Assembly (NCBI GenBank): GCA_031253335.1
Contig: JAIRWF010000035.1
Coordinates: 1 to 64,000 of the forward strand
Length of the DNA stretch: 64,000 nt
Origin: Streptococcaceae bacterium
GTDB taxonomy: Bacteria > Bacillota > Bacilli > Lactobacillales > Streptococcaceae
Direction of reading: 5' to 3'
Positions 20,731 through 29,971 of the stretch are shown here, in pieces; positions within the stretch are counted from its first letter, which is position 1; every line of letters begins with the position of its first letter. The position numbers were made by a program, and so were the translations under genes. The notes under the pieces are model-generated. The model worked only from the letters and a program-made list of their open reading frames with translations. It did no database searches and was not told the origin of the DNA.

Positions 20731-22002
20731 TTAGAGTTCCTTTCTATAAACAATCTTGCCATCCACCATCGTAAGTCGCGTCTCCCCATAAAGTTCCCAG
20801 CCAATAAAAGGTGTGTTCGTCCCTTTAGAAAGAAAATCTTTGGGGTCAACGCTAAATTCTTTTTTGAGATCAAAAAGGACAAGGTCCGCTGGGTCACCGA
20901 TGTGAAGTTGACCTGCGTTCGTGATGTTGAAAGCTTTGACAGGCGCAGTGCTCATCCATTTTTGGAGCTGTTCAAGTGTAAAAATACCCGTCTGGACAAA
21001 TTTGGTATAGAGAAGCGCAAAAGCTTGTTCGATATTTACGATGCCAAAGGCTCCCTCTCGGAAACTTCCTGATTTTTCTGCCGTTGTGTGGGGGGCTTGA
21101 TCAGTCGCAATCATGTCAATCGTCCCGTCTAAGAGCCCTGTGAGGAGGGCTTCTTGGTCTACTTGGGTCGGTAGAGGTGGGTTCATCTTGTATAGCGCAT
21201 TATCTTCTGGGATGTCTTTGACGGCAAGGAGTAAGTGGTGAGGTGCAACTTCTGCTGTAACATGGACGCCATTAGCTTTCGCCTTTCGCACAAGATCGAC
21301 AGTTTCTTTGGTGGAGATGTGGCAGATATGGTAATGGACACCCGTTTCTTTCGCAAGTTTTAAATCACGAGCAACTTGTTCGTATTCAGTCTCAGGCTTC
21401 CATTCTGGAAGACCAAACTTGCCTTCACGGATGACTCCGCCCGCCATGAGGTTTTTATTCTCGGCATGGGCGACAATGGCTTTATGAAGTTTTGTAGCTT
21501 CTGTCATGGCTTGTCGCATGGTGTCTTCAGTCTGCACGCCATTGCCATCGTTACTAAAGGCAAAAGCACCAGACTTAGCGAGTAAGGAGAGCTCTACTAA
21601 ATCTTCTGTCATCCGATTTTGGGTGATTGAAGCGTAAGGTAAGACCTTGACAACTGCATCTTTTTCGATAATGTCTTGCTCGACTTTCAGGTGTTCTGGC
21701 GTGTCAGGCACAGGGTTAAGGGTCGGCATGGCGCAGATTGTCGTGTAGCCCCCATGTGCTGCTGCTTTAGTACCTGTTACAATTGTTTCTTTTGCTTCAA
21801 AACCTGGCTCACGCAAGTGCGTATGGACATCGACGAGACCTGGCATCACAAGAGCTCCATGTGCATCCAGGACTTCGCCTTCTTCATCAATGATTCCAGA
21901 ATTCATGGCGACGATTTTTCCGTCTTCGATAACTACCATAATAGGTTCTAGTTGGTTGTCTCGCACAATACGGCGAGCCTTGGTGATAATTGTTTTTGTC
22001 AT
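20731..22002 (-). CDS. pyrC: Dihydroorotase (type I)
   Basis: PyrC cyclises carbamoyl aspartate. The 423-residue amidohydrolase has the metal motif [12 protein letters not shown], the ENKNLMAGG segment, [10 protein letters not shown] and ATDQAPHT (catalytic Asp). The start overlaps the pyrB stop by 4 bp (ATGA). Confidence 0.97.
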   Translation of the reverse strand: MTKTIITKARRIVRDNQLEPIMVVIEDGKIVAMNSGIIDEEGEVLDAHGALVMPGLVDVHTHLREPGFEAKETIVTGTKAAAHGGYTTICAMPTLNPVPDTPEHLKVEQDIIEKDAVVKVLPYASITQNRMTEDLVELSLLAKSGAFAFSNDGNGVQTEDTMRQAMTEATKLHKAIVAHAENKNLMAGGVIREGKFGLPEWKPETEYEQVARDLKLAKETGVHYHICHISTKETVDLVRKAKANGVHVTAEVAPHHLLLAVKDIPEDNALYKMNPPLPTQVDQEALLTGLLDGTIDMIATDQAPHTTAEKSGSFREGAFGIVNIEQAFALLYTKFVQTGIFTLEQLQKWMSTAPVKAFNITNAGQLHIGDPADLVLFDLKKEFSVDPKDFLSKGTNTPFIGWELYGETRLTMVDGKIVYRKEL

Positions 22003-22907
22003 TTAAGCACACTTTCTAGTATTGCCATGCGGGCATAGACGCCATTTGTCATTTGCTTCACGATACGTGATTGTGGAGATTCAACGAGGGCGTCTGCGAG
22101 CTCTACGTCCCGATTGACAGGGGCAGGGTGCATGATAATGGCATTGCCTTTCATTTGAGACGCACGTTCAAGCGTTAACCCGTACTCTTTATGGTAGTCC
22201 GCTTTTGAAAAGCTTGCATTTGCTTTTTCGTCTTGGCGCTCGTGCTGAACGCGGAGAAGCATAACGACATCAGACGTTTGGACTAAATCGTCCATCGCAA
22301 GGAATTGCCCATATTGGTCGAAATCCGGATTGTACCATTCTTTTGGGCCTGAGAAATAAACTTTGGCTCCGAGTTTAGTCAGCATTTGGGCGTTACTACG
22401 TGCGACGCGGGAGTGACTGATGTCACCAGCAATGCCCACTTGAAGGCCCGTAAAATCACCGAACTCTTCTTGGATGGTCATGAGGTCTAACAAACACTGG
22501 CTTGGGTGTTGGCCAGAGCCATCGCCGCCGTTTACAATCGCACAATGGATGTTCTCAGAGTTAATCAGCTCGTCGTAATAATGGTCCGTGGAATGGCGCA
22601 AAACGCAGACTTCCACACCCAGTGCATCAAGAGTTAGTACTGTATCATACAGTGTCTCACCTTTTTTGACACTGGATTGGCTTGCATTAAACTCGAGAAC
22701 GTCAAGACCGAGTTTGCGTTCTGCGATGTGAAAGCTATTATGCGTGCGGGTGGAGTTTTCAAAAAAGAGATTGGCGGCAAAGATTTGCTTGTTAGGCTTA
22801 TCCCAGCTTGCACCTGACTTGAACTCACGTGCACGTTTCAATAGGGCTAGGATTTCGTCTGGCGTGTAGTCTTCCATGGAAACGAAATGTTTTCGGCTTT
22901 TTATCAA
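21999..22907 (-). CDS. pyrB: Aspartate carbamoyltransferase catalytic subunit
   Basis: PyrB condenses carbamoyl phosphate and aspartate. The [20 protein letters not shown] motif binds carbamoyl phosphate; [21 protein letters not shown] and [10 protein letters not shown] are also typical. The chosen start is the TTG at 22907, 7 nt after AGGAG; the next in-frame ATG (22877) has no ribosome site. The AGGAG lies in the 3' arm of the attenuator hairpin, so the same hairpin could block both elongation and translation initiation. Confidence 0.95.
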   Translation of the reverse strand: MIKSRKHFVSMEDYTPDEILALLKRAREFKSGASWDKPNKQIFAANLFFENSTRTHNSFHIAERKLGLDVLEFNASQSSVKKGETLYDTVLTLDALGVEVCVLRHSTDHYYDELINSENIHCAIVNGGDGSGQHPSQCLLDLMTIQEEFGDFTGLQVGIAGDISHSRVARSNAQMLTKLGAKVYFSGPKEWYNPDFDQYGQFLAMDDLVQTSDVVMLLRVQHERQDEKANASFSKADYHKEYGLTLERASQMKGNAIIMHPAPVNRDVELADALVESPQSRIVKQMTNGVYARMAILESVLK

Positions 22908-22996
22908 AAAAATCTCCTGTCTAAAAGGCAGGAGAAGTTATCAAAAAGTACCCATTTTTGCTTAATTTTCCTACCTTTTTCGCCTCTCTGGACGAA
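22906..22996 (-). promoter_or_regulatory. PyrR-type attenuator upstream of pyrB
   Basis: The minus-strand leader contains TTCGTCCAGAGAGGCGAA (22979-22996), a hairpin whose loop fits the PyrR binding loop (A/G)UCCxGxGAGGYU. The terminator TCTCCTG-CCTTTTAGA-CAGGAGA-TTTTTTT (22906-22935) follows. UMP-bound PyrR should favour the terminator. No pyrR gene is in the window. Confidence 0.85.
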
Positions 22997-23011
22997 CTTA
23001 AAGGTAAGTTC

Positions 23012-23040
23012 ATTCTACCAAATTTGGCTGGAAAGTGCAA
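23012..23040 (-). promoter_or_regulatory. pyr operon promoter
   Basis: TTGCAC, 17 nt, TAGAAT on the minus strand, followed after about 15 nt by the PyrR-binding hairpin. Confidence 0.75.
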
Positions 23041-23113
23041 GAAGAAATAAAACGTAAAGTTAAACGTGAATACATCGCTTTACTACTAAAAGCCGCGTGA
23101 AATGGCTAAATTT

Positions 23114-23671
23114 TTAAATCCCACCTGTGTGGAGTAACAAGCCAATACCATAAGTCACGGCCATCGTCAAAATCCCAACGACGATATTACGGATTACCGC
23201 GGGGCGCGTTGGTGCATCGCCTAGACGCGCAGAAATATAACCTGTAAAAAAGAGTGCAATAACGACAGCACCAGCTGTAATCCAGACTTTAAGTCCTGCT
23301 GGTGTGAAATACACCGCCACAAGTGGCAAAATTGACCCAATCGTGAAGCTCACAAAGCTCGAAAAAGCAGCATGCCAAGGATTTGTGTATTCAATCTCAT
23401 AGTCAAAATCATGATCTTGCGAGACAGCCATCTCGGTATCGCGCTGCGTGGAAACTGAGACATACTCTCCGCCCGCCATGGAAAAAGCACCTGCGAGTAA
23501 GGCAGCAAGACCAGCGAGCAAAATCACAGAATTTGACTGACCGGCAGCCGCCACCCCGATGACGACCCCAGCTACCGAGACAATCCCATCGTTGGCACCC
23601 AAAACACCCGCACGCAAAACATTCAAGCGCTCCGCTAAGGTCATTTCGCGTTTTTCTTTTTTATCTGCCAT
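23114..23671 (-). CDS. VIT/CCC1-family membrane protein (iron/manganese transporter-like)
   Basis: A 185-residue membrane protein with the VIT family signature at its N-terminus (LRAGVLGANDGIVSVAGVVIGVAAAG) and AGAFSMAGGEYVSVSTQRDTE, plus a block of four C-terminal hydrophobic segments. Family members move Fe2+ or Mn2+. The track start at 23704 is a GTG inside the nrdD terminator; the ATG at 23671 sits 7 nt below TATAAT and is probably leaderless. It is short compared with plant VIT1 but normal for bacterial members. Confidence 0.82.
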   Translation of the reverse strand: MADKKEKREMTLAERLNVLRAGVLGANDGIVSVAGVVIGVAAAGQSNSVILLAGLAALLAGAFSMAGGEYVSVSTQRDTEMAVSQDHDFDYEIEYTNPWHAAFSSFVSFTIGSILPLVAVYFTPAGLKVWITAGAVVIALFFTGYISARLGDAPTRPAVIRNIVVGILTMAVTYGIGLLLHTGGI

Positions 23672-23678
23672 TGTTTTT

Positions 23679-23684
23679 ATTATA
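23679..23684 (-). promoter_or_regulatory. Extended -10 box, leaderless start of the VIT-family gene
   Basis: TGC-TATAAT, 7 nt, ATG; it directly follows the T run of the nrdD terminator. Confidence 0.55.
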
Positions 23685-23686
23685 GC

Positions 23687-23710
23687 AAAAAAGTCCGTTT
23701 CCACGGGCTT
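23687..23710 (-). terminator. nrdD terminator
   Basis: AAGCCCGT-ggaa-ACGGACTT followed by T6 on the minus strand. Confidence 0.75.
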
Positions 23711-23725
23711 TCTGAGCTGTCAAAT

Positions 23726-25975
23726 TTATTTGACAAATTTTGATTTGGCGTGGTCAATCGTCTCAGACTCACGAATAGCACCATCTGAGAGAACACCGAC
23801 ACTCCCATTCATGTGTTTCACACGTGCTGAGATCTCCTTATGCCTACCATTGACCATCGGACGCGCCTGAGGGTTCCCCAGGTAACCACAAGTCCGTTTC
23901 ACGACATCACAGGTTTTCGGATCTGTATTGCCACAATTTGGGCACTTAAAGCCGCGTTCCGTTGGGATGAAGTCGCCATCAAAGTCACACTTATAGCAAT
24001 GGTCAATCGGCGTATTCGTCCCTAGATAGCCGACTTTGTCATAAGCAAAGTCCCAGACGGCTTCAAGCGCCTTAGGATTCTGCTGAATCATCGGATATTC
24101 GACATAGTGAATAAAACCACCGCTCGCATAATGCGGGTAAGGTGCTTCAAATTCAAGCTTTTCAAATGGCGTCGGATTCTTGCGGATGTCGTAGTGGAAG
24201 CTATTGGTGTAGTATTCCTTATCCGTAATATCAGGGACCTTGCCAAACTTCGCTGTATCCAGCCTGCAGAAACGATCTGTCAAGCTCTCAGACGGCGTAG
24301 AATAGAGACTAAAGTGGTAACCATACTCTTGTGACCAATCCGCACAGGCTTCGGACATGGATTTAACGACTTGGAGTGTAAATTCTTTTGCTTCAGCGTT
24401 GGTCTCCCAGGCGTTGCCATAAAAGACTGTCCCGACTTCGTAAAGACCGATATAACCCAGACTGACGGTAGCGCGTTCGTTTTTGAAGAGGTCATCTACA
24501 TTTCCCTGCGGTTTCAAACGCCCAAAAGCACCGTATTGATAGAGGATTGGAGCGTTCAATGGTGAGGCTTCTTTAGCACGATTGACACGGTAAACGAGAG
24601 CATCTTTTGCAATGCCGAGGCGTTCTTCAAAGATTTCCCAGAATTTATTGAAATCGCCTTTGGACTCCATCGCGATACGTGGGAGGTTCACCGTCACAAC
24701 GCCAAGATTCATGCGGCCATCTTCTTCATCTTCGCCTGTCTCAGGATTAATCCAGCCCTGCAAGAAACTCCGGCACCCCATGGAGCACTTGAAAGAACCC
24801 GTGATTTCTGTAATCATGTCATAGGAGAGAATGTCCGGATACATACGTTTCGTCGAGCATTCGAGGGCGAGTTGCTTGATGTCGTAGTTTGGCGACGAGG
24901 GTTCCAGATTCACTCCACGTTTTAACGTAAAGAGGAGCTTGGGAAAAATCGCCGTACGGTGCTCTGAGCCAATCCCTTTGATGCGGATATTGAGAATGGC
25001 TTTTTGTATCTCACGCGCAAACCAATCTTCGCCCAGACCAAAGCCGAGTGTTGTAAAAGGGGTCTGACCGTTTGATGTAAATAAAGTATTGATTTCATAC
25101 TCAAGAGATTGCATGGCGTCGTAGATGTCTTTTTGCGTCTTCTCACGCGCATAATCTTCTTGTTTTTCTGGAATCACCCAATTTTTGGCGTCAGACAAAT
25201 GTTTTTCATAATTTTTTTGGGCGTAAGGCGCTAAGACTTCGTCAATTCGGTTGGCAGAACAACCACCGTACTGCGAGCTTGCGACGTTGGCAATAATCTG
25301 TGAAATCTGAGCCGTTGCTGTCCCAATGGATTTGGGGCTTTCGACTTCCGCATTACCCATCTTAAAGCCATTTGCGAGCATGTCCTTGAAATTAATCAAG
25401 CAACAATTTGTCATGGTCGTGTAAGGGCTATAATCCAAATCATGATAGTGAATATCGCCTTTTTGATGCGCATTCGCGACATGAGGGGGCAGCATCTTAA
25501 GGCCAATGGATTTTGCGACAATTCCTGCAGTCAAGTCACGCTGTGTGTTGAAGACATCGGAGTCTTTGTTAGCATTCTCATTCACAACGGTCTGATCTTT
25601 TTTGAGGAGCTTATTGATTGTAAAGTTGATATCTGTCGCCTTAGAGCGCTCTAAGTCGCGCGTCGTCCGATAGCCAATATAGGCCTCTGCGAGATCGTAC
25701 TCACCCATGTCCAAGAGCTCGTGCTCGACAATCGACTGGAGTTCATAAATCTTGACATTATCCGCAAAACGCGAAAAAACTTCGCCGTCAATACGCGCAA
25801 CTGCTGCGCGGAGCTTTTGCTCCAGCATGGGCGTCATCTCAGAAAGCTGTTTTTCGGCCTTGACTAAGGCATTGTAGATTTTCTCATCGTTGAAATCGAC
25901 AAAGCGTCCATCGCGCTTCACGACGTGCATATTGCGGTCATTGACGTACTTTTCGACTTCTTCTAACTTCATCAT
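23726..25975 (-). CDS. nrdD: Anaerobic ribonucleoside-triphosphate reductase
   Basis: The class III enzyme makes dNTPs without oxygen using a glycyl radical. The 749-residue protein starts with an ATP-cone (VVKRDGRFVDFNDEKIYNAL). The catalytic barrel follows, with GCRSFLQGW. The C-terminal zinc site CYKCDFDG...KCPNCG and the radical site VKRTCGYLGNP are present. ATG ATG starts follow AGGTGG. The activase gene nrdG, usually the next gene, is not here; a VIT-family gene takes its place. Two NrdR boxes precede the promoter. Confidence 0.96.
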   Translation of the reverse strand: MMKLEEVEKYVNDRNMHVVKRDGRFVDFNDEKIYNALVKAEKQLSEMTPMLEQKLRAAVARIDGEVFSRFADNVKIYELQSIVEHELLDMGEYDLAEAYIGYRTTRDLERSKATDINFTINKLLKKDQTVVNENANKDSDVFNTQRDLTAGIVAKSIGLKMLPPHVANAHQKGDIHYHDLDYSPYTTMTNCCLINFKDMLANGFKMGNAEVESPKSIGTATAQISQIIANVASSQYGGCSANRIDEVLAPYAQKNYEKHLSDAKNWVIPEKQEDYAREKTQKDIYDAMQSLEYEINTLFTSNGQTPFTTLGFGLGEDWFAREIQKAILNIRIKGIGSEHRTAIFPKLLFTLKRGVNLEPSSPNYDIKQLALECSTKRMYPDILSYDMITEITGSFKCSMGCRSFLQGWINPETGEDEEDGRMNLGVVTVNLPRIAMESKGDFNKFWEIFEERLGIAKDALVYRVNRAKEASPLNAPILYQYGAFGRLKPQGNVDDLFKNERATVSLGYIGLYEVGTVFYGNAWETNAEAKEFTLQVVKSMSEACADWSQEYGYHFSLYSTPSESLTDRFCRLDTAKFGKVPDITDKEYYTNSFHYDIRKNPTPFEKLEFEAPYPHYASGGFIHYVEYPMIQQNPKALEAVWDFAYDKVGYLGTNTPIDHCYKCDFDGDFIPTERGFKCPNCGNTDPKTCDVVKRTCGYLGNPQARPMVNGRHKEISARVKHMNGSVGVLSDGAIRESETIDHAKSKFVK

Positions 25976-26006
25976 AATAAATTACCACCTAAATTAATCT
26001 GGTTTT

Positions 26007-26035
26007 ATTCTAGCAGTTTTGAAAACAAATTGCAA
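26007..26035 (-). promoter_or_regulatory. nrdD promoter
   Basis: TTGCAA, 17 nt, TAGAAT on the minus strand. Confidence 0.65.
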
Positions 26036-26043
26036 GGATAGAA

Positions 26044-26059
26044 TCCTAGATATAGTGGT
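26044..26059 (-). promoter_or_regulatory. NrdR box 2
   Basis: ACCACTATATCTAGGA, close to the NrdR consensus ACACtATATcTtGTGT-type palindrome, adjoining the -35. Confidence 0.6.
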
Positions 26060-26084
26060 TTTTCTTGTGATTATTGTGAAAAAA

Positions 26085-26100
26085 TACTAGATGTAGTGTT
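26085..26100 (-). promoter_or_regulatory. NrdR box 1
   Basis: AACACTACATCTAGTA; centre 41 bp from box 2, about four helical turns, rather than the more common three. NrdR is an ATP/dATP-sensing repressor of ribonucleotide reductases; its gene is not in the window. Confidence 0.6.
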
Positions 26101-26131
26101 TCATGTCGGTTCGGAGTCAAAAAGACTGGTC

Positions 26132-28711
26132 TCAGGCTTTGTGAAATTTGCTCTGCACCAATTTCACCACCTCCACAATCACAATCACAGCAATCGACAT
26201 GCCAAGCACCATCGCCCACTGCGCGGCGTCAAGATCTGAGACGTGGAAGACGTCGTTGAGCCCCGGTACGACGATGACGCAGACCATGAGGACCGCAGAG
26301 AGTGCGATACACCAGTTGAAGGTCCGATTTTTGAATGGGCCAACCTTGAAAATCGACTGGTGGACGCTCTTGACGTTGAACGCATGGAAAAGCTGAATGA
26401 GGCCAAGCGTTGCAAAACTCATGGTGAGCGCATCCTGGTGCATCAGCACGTGATTTCCCGCATGCACAGGGAAAGCGAGCGCGAGCGCGTAAATGCCAAG
26501 CGTGAGTGCGCCTTGCACGATGCCTTGATAAATCGTTGAAAGCAACACGCCGCCGCTAAAGAACGACGCAGACTTCCCCCGAGGCGTCTCAAGCATAGAA
26601 CCTGGCTCCTCCGGCTCCACGCCTAGCGCAATTGCAGGGAAAGTGTCCGTCACGAGATTGATCCAGAGGAGCTGTACGGGAAACATGACGTCCCAGCCCA
26701 GCATGGTCGCGGTGAATATCGTGAGGACCTCGGCCGTATTCGCACTCAGCAGGTATTGAATCGTTTTTTGGATGTTCGCAAAAACCTTGCGCCCCTCACG
26801 CACCGCGGTCACAATCGTTGCAAAATTATCGTCGGCAAGCACCATGTCGCTAGCGCCTTTAGAAACTTCGGTCCCTGTGATGCCCATGCCAATGCCAATG
26901 TCGGCCTGTTTCAGCGCAGGCGCGTCATTAACCCCGTCGCCCGTCATGGCGACAATCTTGTTGTGATTCTGCCAGGCCTTGACGATGCGCACCTTGTGCT
27001 CCGGCGAGACCCGCGCATAGACGCTGTATTGCGCGACTTTCTGCTTGAATTCTTCATGGGAAAGTTGGTCAAGCTCCGCCCCTGTGATAACACTATTCTT
27101 AGCGTTTTCGTCCAGAATTCCAAGCCTTTTCGCAATGGCTTCCGCCGTATCCTGGTGGTCGCCCGTGATCATGATCGGGCGGATGCCCGCCGTTTTTGCC
27201 ACAGCAATCGCGGCTTTTGCCTCCTCGCGCTCTGGGTCAATCATCCCGACCAATCCGGCAAATTCCAGGTCTTCTTCGAGTTCTGTCAAATTTGACGGAA
27301 GTGTTGAGACAATTTTATACGCCATCATCAGCACCCGCAAGGCCTGATGCGCCATGTCCGAGTTCGCTTTTAGAATTTCGTCAGATTTCGTGAGTAGTTT
27401 TTCATACAAGCGGTCCGGTGCCCCTTTGACCGCGATGAAAAATCGCCCGTCAGGCATCTGATGCGCCGTGCTCATGAGCTTGCGCTCGCTGTCAAACGGA
27501 TTCTCCGCCACCCGCGGCATTTCTGTCAGATTTGACAACACGTCAAAGTTCATTTTCTGCGCGTACGCCACCAGCGCCGTCTCCGTCGGGTCGCCAATCA
27601 GGCTGCCGTCCGCTCCAATTTTCGTGTCGTTGGCAAAGGCCATGACCCGCACCGTATCGCTAGTTTCGCCCCAGATTTTCTCGACGGTCATCTGGTTCAT
27701 CGTGAGCGTTCCCGTCTTGTCCGAGCAGATAATCTCCGTCGAGCCAAGCGTTTCAACAGCTGGGAGCTTTCGCACAATCGCATTTTTCTTCGCCAAGACT
27801 TGCGTCCCCAGCGCCAGCACAATCGTCACAATTGCAGGCAAACCCTCAGGAATCGCCGCCACAGCAAGCGCCACGGACACCATGAGGCCTTCGAGCACAT
27901 TATTTTGCGTGAACTCGGTCAAGCGCAAAATGTGCACGATGAAGGTCACGACCGCAATCGCCAAAATCGCCCAGGTCAAGACCTTTGAAAGGCGGTTCAG
28001 ATTGCGTTTCAGCGGCGTCTCTGTCTCGTCCGCCGCCTCAATCATGCCCGCAATCTTTCCGACTTCAGTTGCCATGCCCGTTGCGACCACGACTGCCGTG
28101 GCACGCCCGTAAGTCACATTTGAGTTGGCAAAGGCCATGTTCACACGGTCACCAATCCCGCTATCTGCATCTACGGCAGCATCTGCGTCTTTTTCGACTG
28201 GCACCGATTCCCCGGTCAACGCTGCTTCCTCAATTTTCAGCGACGCCGACGCCATCAAGCGCACGTCCGCAGGGACCACATCGCCCGCCTCGAGCAAGAC
28301 AACGTCCCCCACGACCAATTCGCGCGAGTCCATCTCCGTCACGTGCCCGTCCCGCAAAACACGCGCCGCAGGCGAGCTCATGTCTTTCAGCGCATCAATC
28401 GCCGCCTCCGCGCGTCCCTCCTGATAGACCCCAAACACCGCATTGATCAGCACCACCGCCAGAATAATCAGCGCATCCGACCAATCATGCCCGCCACTCG
28501 TCACAATCGACAAAATCGCCGCGATAATTAAAATAATAATCATCAAATCCTTAAATTGTTCTAGGAATTTGACGATAATCGACTTCTTCTTACCTGCTGA
28601 CAGCTCATTGCGTCCATCCCGCGTAAGTCTCGCAGCAGCCTCACTTCCCGTTAGTCCGTTTTCGTCAGATTTGACAGCTTTCAACACGTCAGAAATTTTT
28701 TGATCAAACAT
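26132..28711 (-). CDS. P-type cation ATPase, probably Mn2+/Ca2+ exporter (YoaB/PacL-like)
   Basis: The 859-residue P2-type ATPase has the TGES motif (EEAALTGESVPVE), the phosphorylation site ICSDKTGTLT, KGAPDRLYE for nucleotide binding, and AMTGDGVNDAPALKQADIGIGMG. About ten membrane segments are present, including VAAIPEGLPAIVT with the metal-site PEGLP. The ORF track start (28783) lies in the riboswitch; ATG at 28711 after AGAGG is correct. The upstream yybP-ykoY element points to manganese, as for yoaB of L. lactis. Three GTCARATTTGAC palindromes lie inside the gene. Confidence 0.92.
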   Translation of the reverse strand: MFDQKISDVLKAVKSDENGLTGSEAAARLTRDGRNELSAGKKKSIIVKFLEQFKDLMIIILIIAAILSIVTSGGHDWSDALIILAVVLINAVFGVYQEGRAEAAIDALKDMSSPAARVLRDGHVTEMDSRELVVGDVVLLEAGDVVPADVRLMASASLKIEEAALTGESVPVEKDADAAVDADSGIGDRVNMAFANSNVTYGRATAVVVATGMATEVGKIAGMIEAADETETPLKRNLNRLSKVLTWAILAIAVVTFIVHILRLTEFTQNNVLEGLMVSVALAVAAIPEGLPAIVTIVLALGTQVLAKKNAIVRKLPAVETLGSTEIICSDKTGTLTMNQMTVEKIWGETSDTVRVMAFANDTKIGADGSLIGDPTETALVAYAQKMNFDVLSNLTEMPRVAENPFDSERKLMSTAHQMPDGRFFIAVKGAPDRLYEKLLTKSDEILKANSDMAHQALRVLMMAYKIVSTLPSNLTELEEDLEFAGLVGMIDPEREEAKAAIAVAKTAGIRPIMITGDHQDTAEAIAKRLGILDENAKNSVITGAELDQLSHEEFKQKVAQYSVYARVSPEHKVRIVKAWQNHNKIVAMTGDGVNDAPALKQADIGIGMGITGTEVSKGASDMVLADDNFATIVTAVREGRKVFANIQKTIQYLLSANTAEVLTIFTATMLGWDVMFPVQLLWINLVTDTFPAIALGVEPEEPGSMLETPRGKSASFFSGGVLLSTIYQGIVQGALTLGIYALALAFPVHAGNHVLMHQDALTMSFATLGLIQLFHAFNVKSVHQSIFKVGPFKNRTFNWCIALSAVLMVCVIVVPGLNDVFHVSDLDAAQWAMVLGMSIAVIVIVEVVKLVQSKFHKA

Positions 28712-28726
28712 ATTTTCCTCTAAAGC

Positions 28727-28831
28727 AAAAGACCTGTGGCCTAAGTTCCACAAGTCTCGCTGTTTCATGCAGCGCCGGGCCAAAGCCGTATTGACGACAC
28801 TACAACGCTCACGCGTTAGCTACTCCCTTGA
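28727..28831 (-). promoter_or_regulatory. yybP-ykoY (manganese) riboswitch with expression platform
   Basis: The leader contains AAGGGAGTAGC, GTCGTCAATACGG, GCCCGGCGCTGC and AGCGAGACTTG, in the order of the yybP-ykoY aptamer. Closing stem CAAG/CTTG. The 3' strand is shared with GACTTGTGG-aacttagg-CCACAGGTC-TTTT, a terminator-like hairpin, which predicts that Mn2+ binding turns the gene on. Confidence 0.82.
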
Positions 28832-28845
28832 AATTTGTTTCAAAA

Positions 28846-29310
28846 TTAATGAAACACAAGATGCCAGAGCCTTGGGATAAAAATCACTGCCCCGCAAAGC
28901 CCTGCAAATAGAGATAAAACAAGAACCGATCCCGCCGCCATGTCCTTGGCTCGCTTCGCCCGCATATGAAACTTATAGTCCGCTGCGAGATCCACCACAT
29001 TTTCAATCGCCGAGTTCATCAGCTCGGCCGCAATGACGAGAAACACTGACATCAACAGAATCAGCCAGTCTAGCATCGTTACCCGCAACACAATCCCAAA
29101 GATGACCACAAGCACCGCTGAGACCAAGTGTTTGCGCATATTACGCTCTTCGCGCACCGCAGAAATAATTCCTGACAGCGCAAACTCAAGACTCGAGATA
29201 AAATCCGCATTCTTCCAGCGACTGCGAATCTCTTTTTCAGGGGTCTTGCCCCCCGCGAAATCCCGCTCCTGGAAAATCTTGATTTCATCCGTGTTCTCGT
29301 GCTTATCCAT
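28846..29310 (-). CDS. dgkA: Diacylglycerol/undecaprenol kinase family membrane protein
   Basis: This small integral kinase has three membrane helices. Motifs are [32 protein letters not shown] (conserved E..N..IE..D) and [12 protein letters not shown]-like [11 protein letters not shown]. Gram-positive members phosphorylate undecaprenol for wall synthesis. At 154 residues it has about 30 extra acidic N-terminal residues compared with the usual 120-130. It usually sits in a ybeY-dgkA-era cluster, which is not the case here. A TATAAT ends 8 nt before the ATG, with GAGG in between. Confidence 0.87.
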   Translation of the reverse strand: MDKHENTDEIKIFQERDFAGGKTPEKEIRSRWKNADFISSLEFALSGIISAVREERNMRKHLVSAVLVVIFGIVLRVTMLDWLILLMSVFLVIAAELMNSAIENVVDLAADYKFHMRAKRAKDMAAGSVLVLSLFAGLCGAVIFIPRLWHLVFH

Positions 29311-29318
29311 CCGTCCTC

Positions 29319-29324
29319 ATTATA
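29319..29324 (-). promoter_or_regulatory. Extended -10 box of dgkA, near-leaderless
   Basis: TGA-TATAAT, 8 nt (GAGGACGG), ATG. Confidence 0.5.
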
Positions 29325-29332
29325 TCAAAATT

Positions 29333-29944
29333 TCAGCCAAATATCTTGAGCAAATCAAAGTTAAAATGGACTTCTCCCGCATAAAAGAAATTCCCACCAT
29401 TGACATAAAGCTTTCCGCCATTATAGAACAGCGAATCCCAGGTCAGATGCCGATATGTCGCACCCGTCTTATTCCCAAGGCTCGGCGCCACGACCGTTCG
29501 CGAATAGGCATCTGCGAGTTTCACACTTGTGACTTTCCCATGCACCGCCACATAGTCAATATACGCTTTCCCAAAGTTATAAGCCTGCACCGCTGTGTAA
29601 ACGTCGCAACCCTTACTATTACTATACTCAATGAGGCTCGTCAGCTCATCTACCCCCTGGCTAATAGACTCTGTTTGGCTTGCAATCGCATTTGCTCCGC
29701 CCTTGCCATACAGGCTCTCCGACGACTGCATAATATCAGCTGAGCCACCCTTCGTCTCCGTGTAGATGATTGCAAGCACCAGCTGCGTATCCCCCTGCAA
29801 TCCGCTTTTCGCAAGTTCCGCCTGAACCTGTGGCTTGTAACTCTCCACACGCGCCACGGCCTCATGCGTTCGATAAGCCCAAAGGCCGACCACGATGACA
29901 ACAAGCACCATAAGCCCAAGCACGATTTTCCGGAAAATTTTCAC
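29333..29944 (-). CDS. Lysozyme-like wall hydrolase (PvaA/CwlT N-domain type)
   Basis: The 203-residue protein has an N-terminal signal anchor (IVLGLMVLVVIVVGLWAY) and a lysozyme-like domain with the catalytic Glu in AIIYTETKGGSADIMQSSES, as in pneumococcal PvaA. It should cut the glycan strand outside the membrane. The start is GTG, 7 nt after TATAAT, predicting a leaderless mRNA; no ribosome site is present. Confidence 0.85.
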   Translation of the reverse strand: MKIFRKIVLGLMVLVVIVVGLWAYRTHEAVARVESYKPQVQAELAKSGLQGDTQLVLAIIYTETKGGSADIMQSSESLYGKGGANAIASQTESISQGVDELTSLIEYSNSKGCDVYTAVQAYNFGKAYIDYVAVHGKVTSVKLADAYSRTVVAPSLGNKTGATYRHLTWDSLFYNGGKLYVNGGNFFYAGEVHFNFDLLKIFG

Positions 29945-29951
29945 GAGTCTT

Positions 29952-29957
29952 ATTATA
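29952..29957 (-). promoter_or_regulatory. Extended -10 box, leaderless GTG start of the wall hydrolase
   Basis: TGG-TATAAT, 7 nt, GTG. Confidence 0.5.
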
Positions 29958-29971
29958 CCATGAATGCCAAG

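Noticed and set aside
26756-28446. Several plus-strand ORFs up to 214 residues
   Set aside because: Shadows of the P-type ATPase on the minus strand, which has all family motifs.
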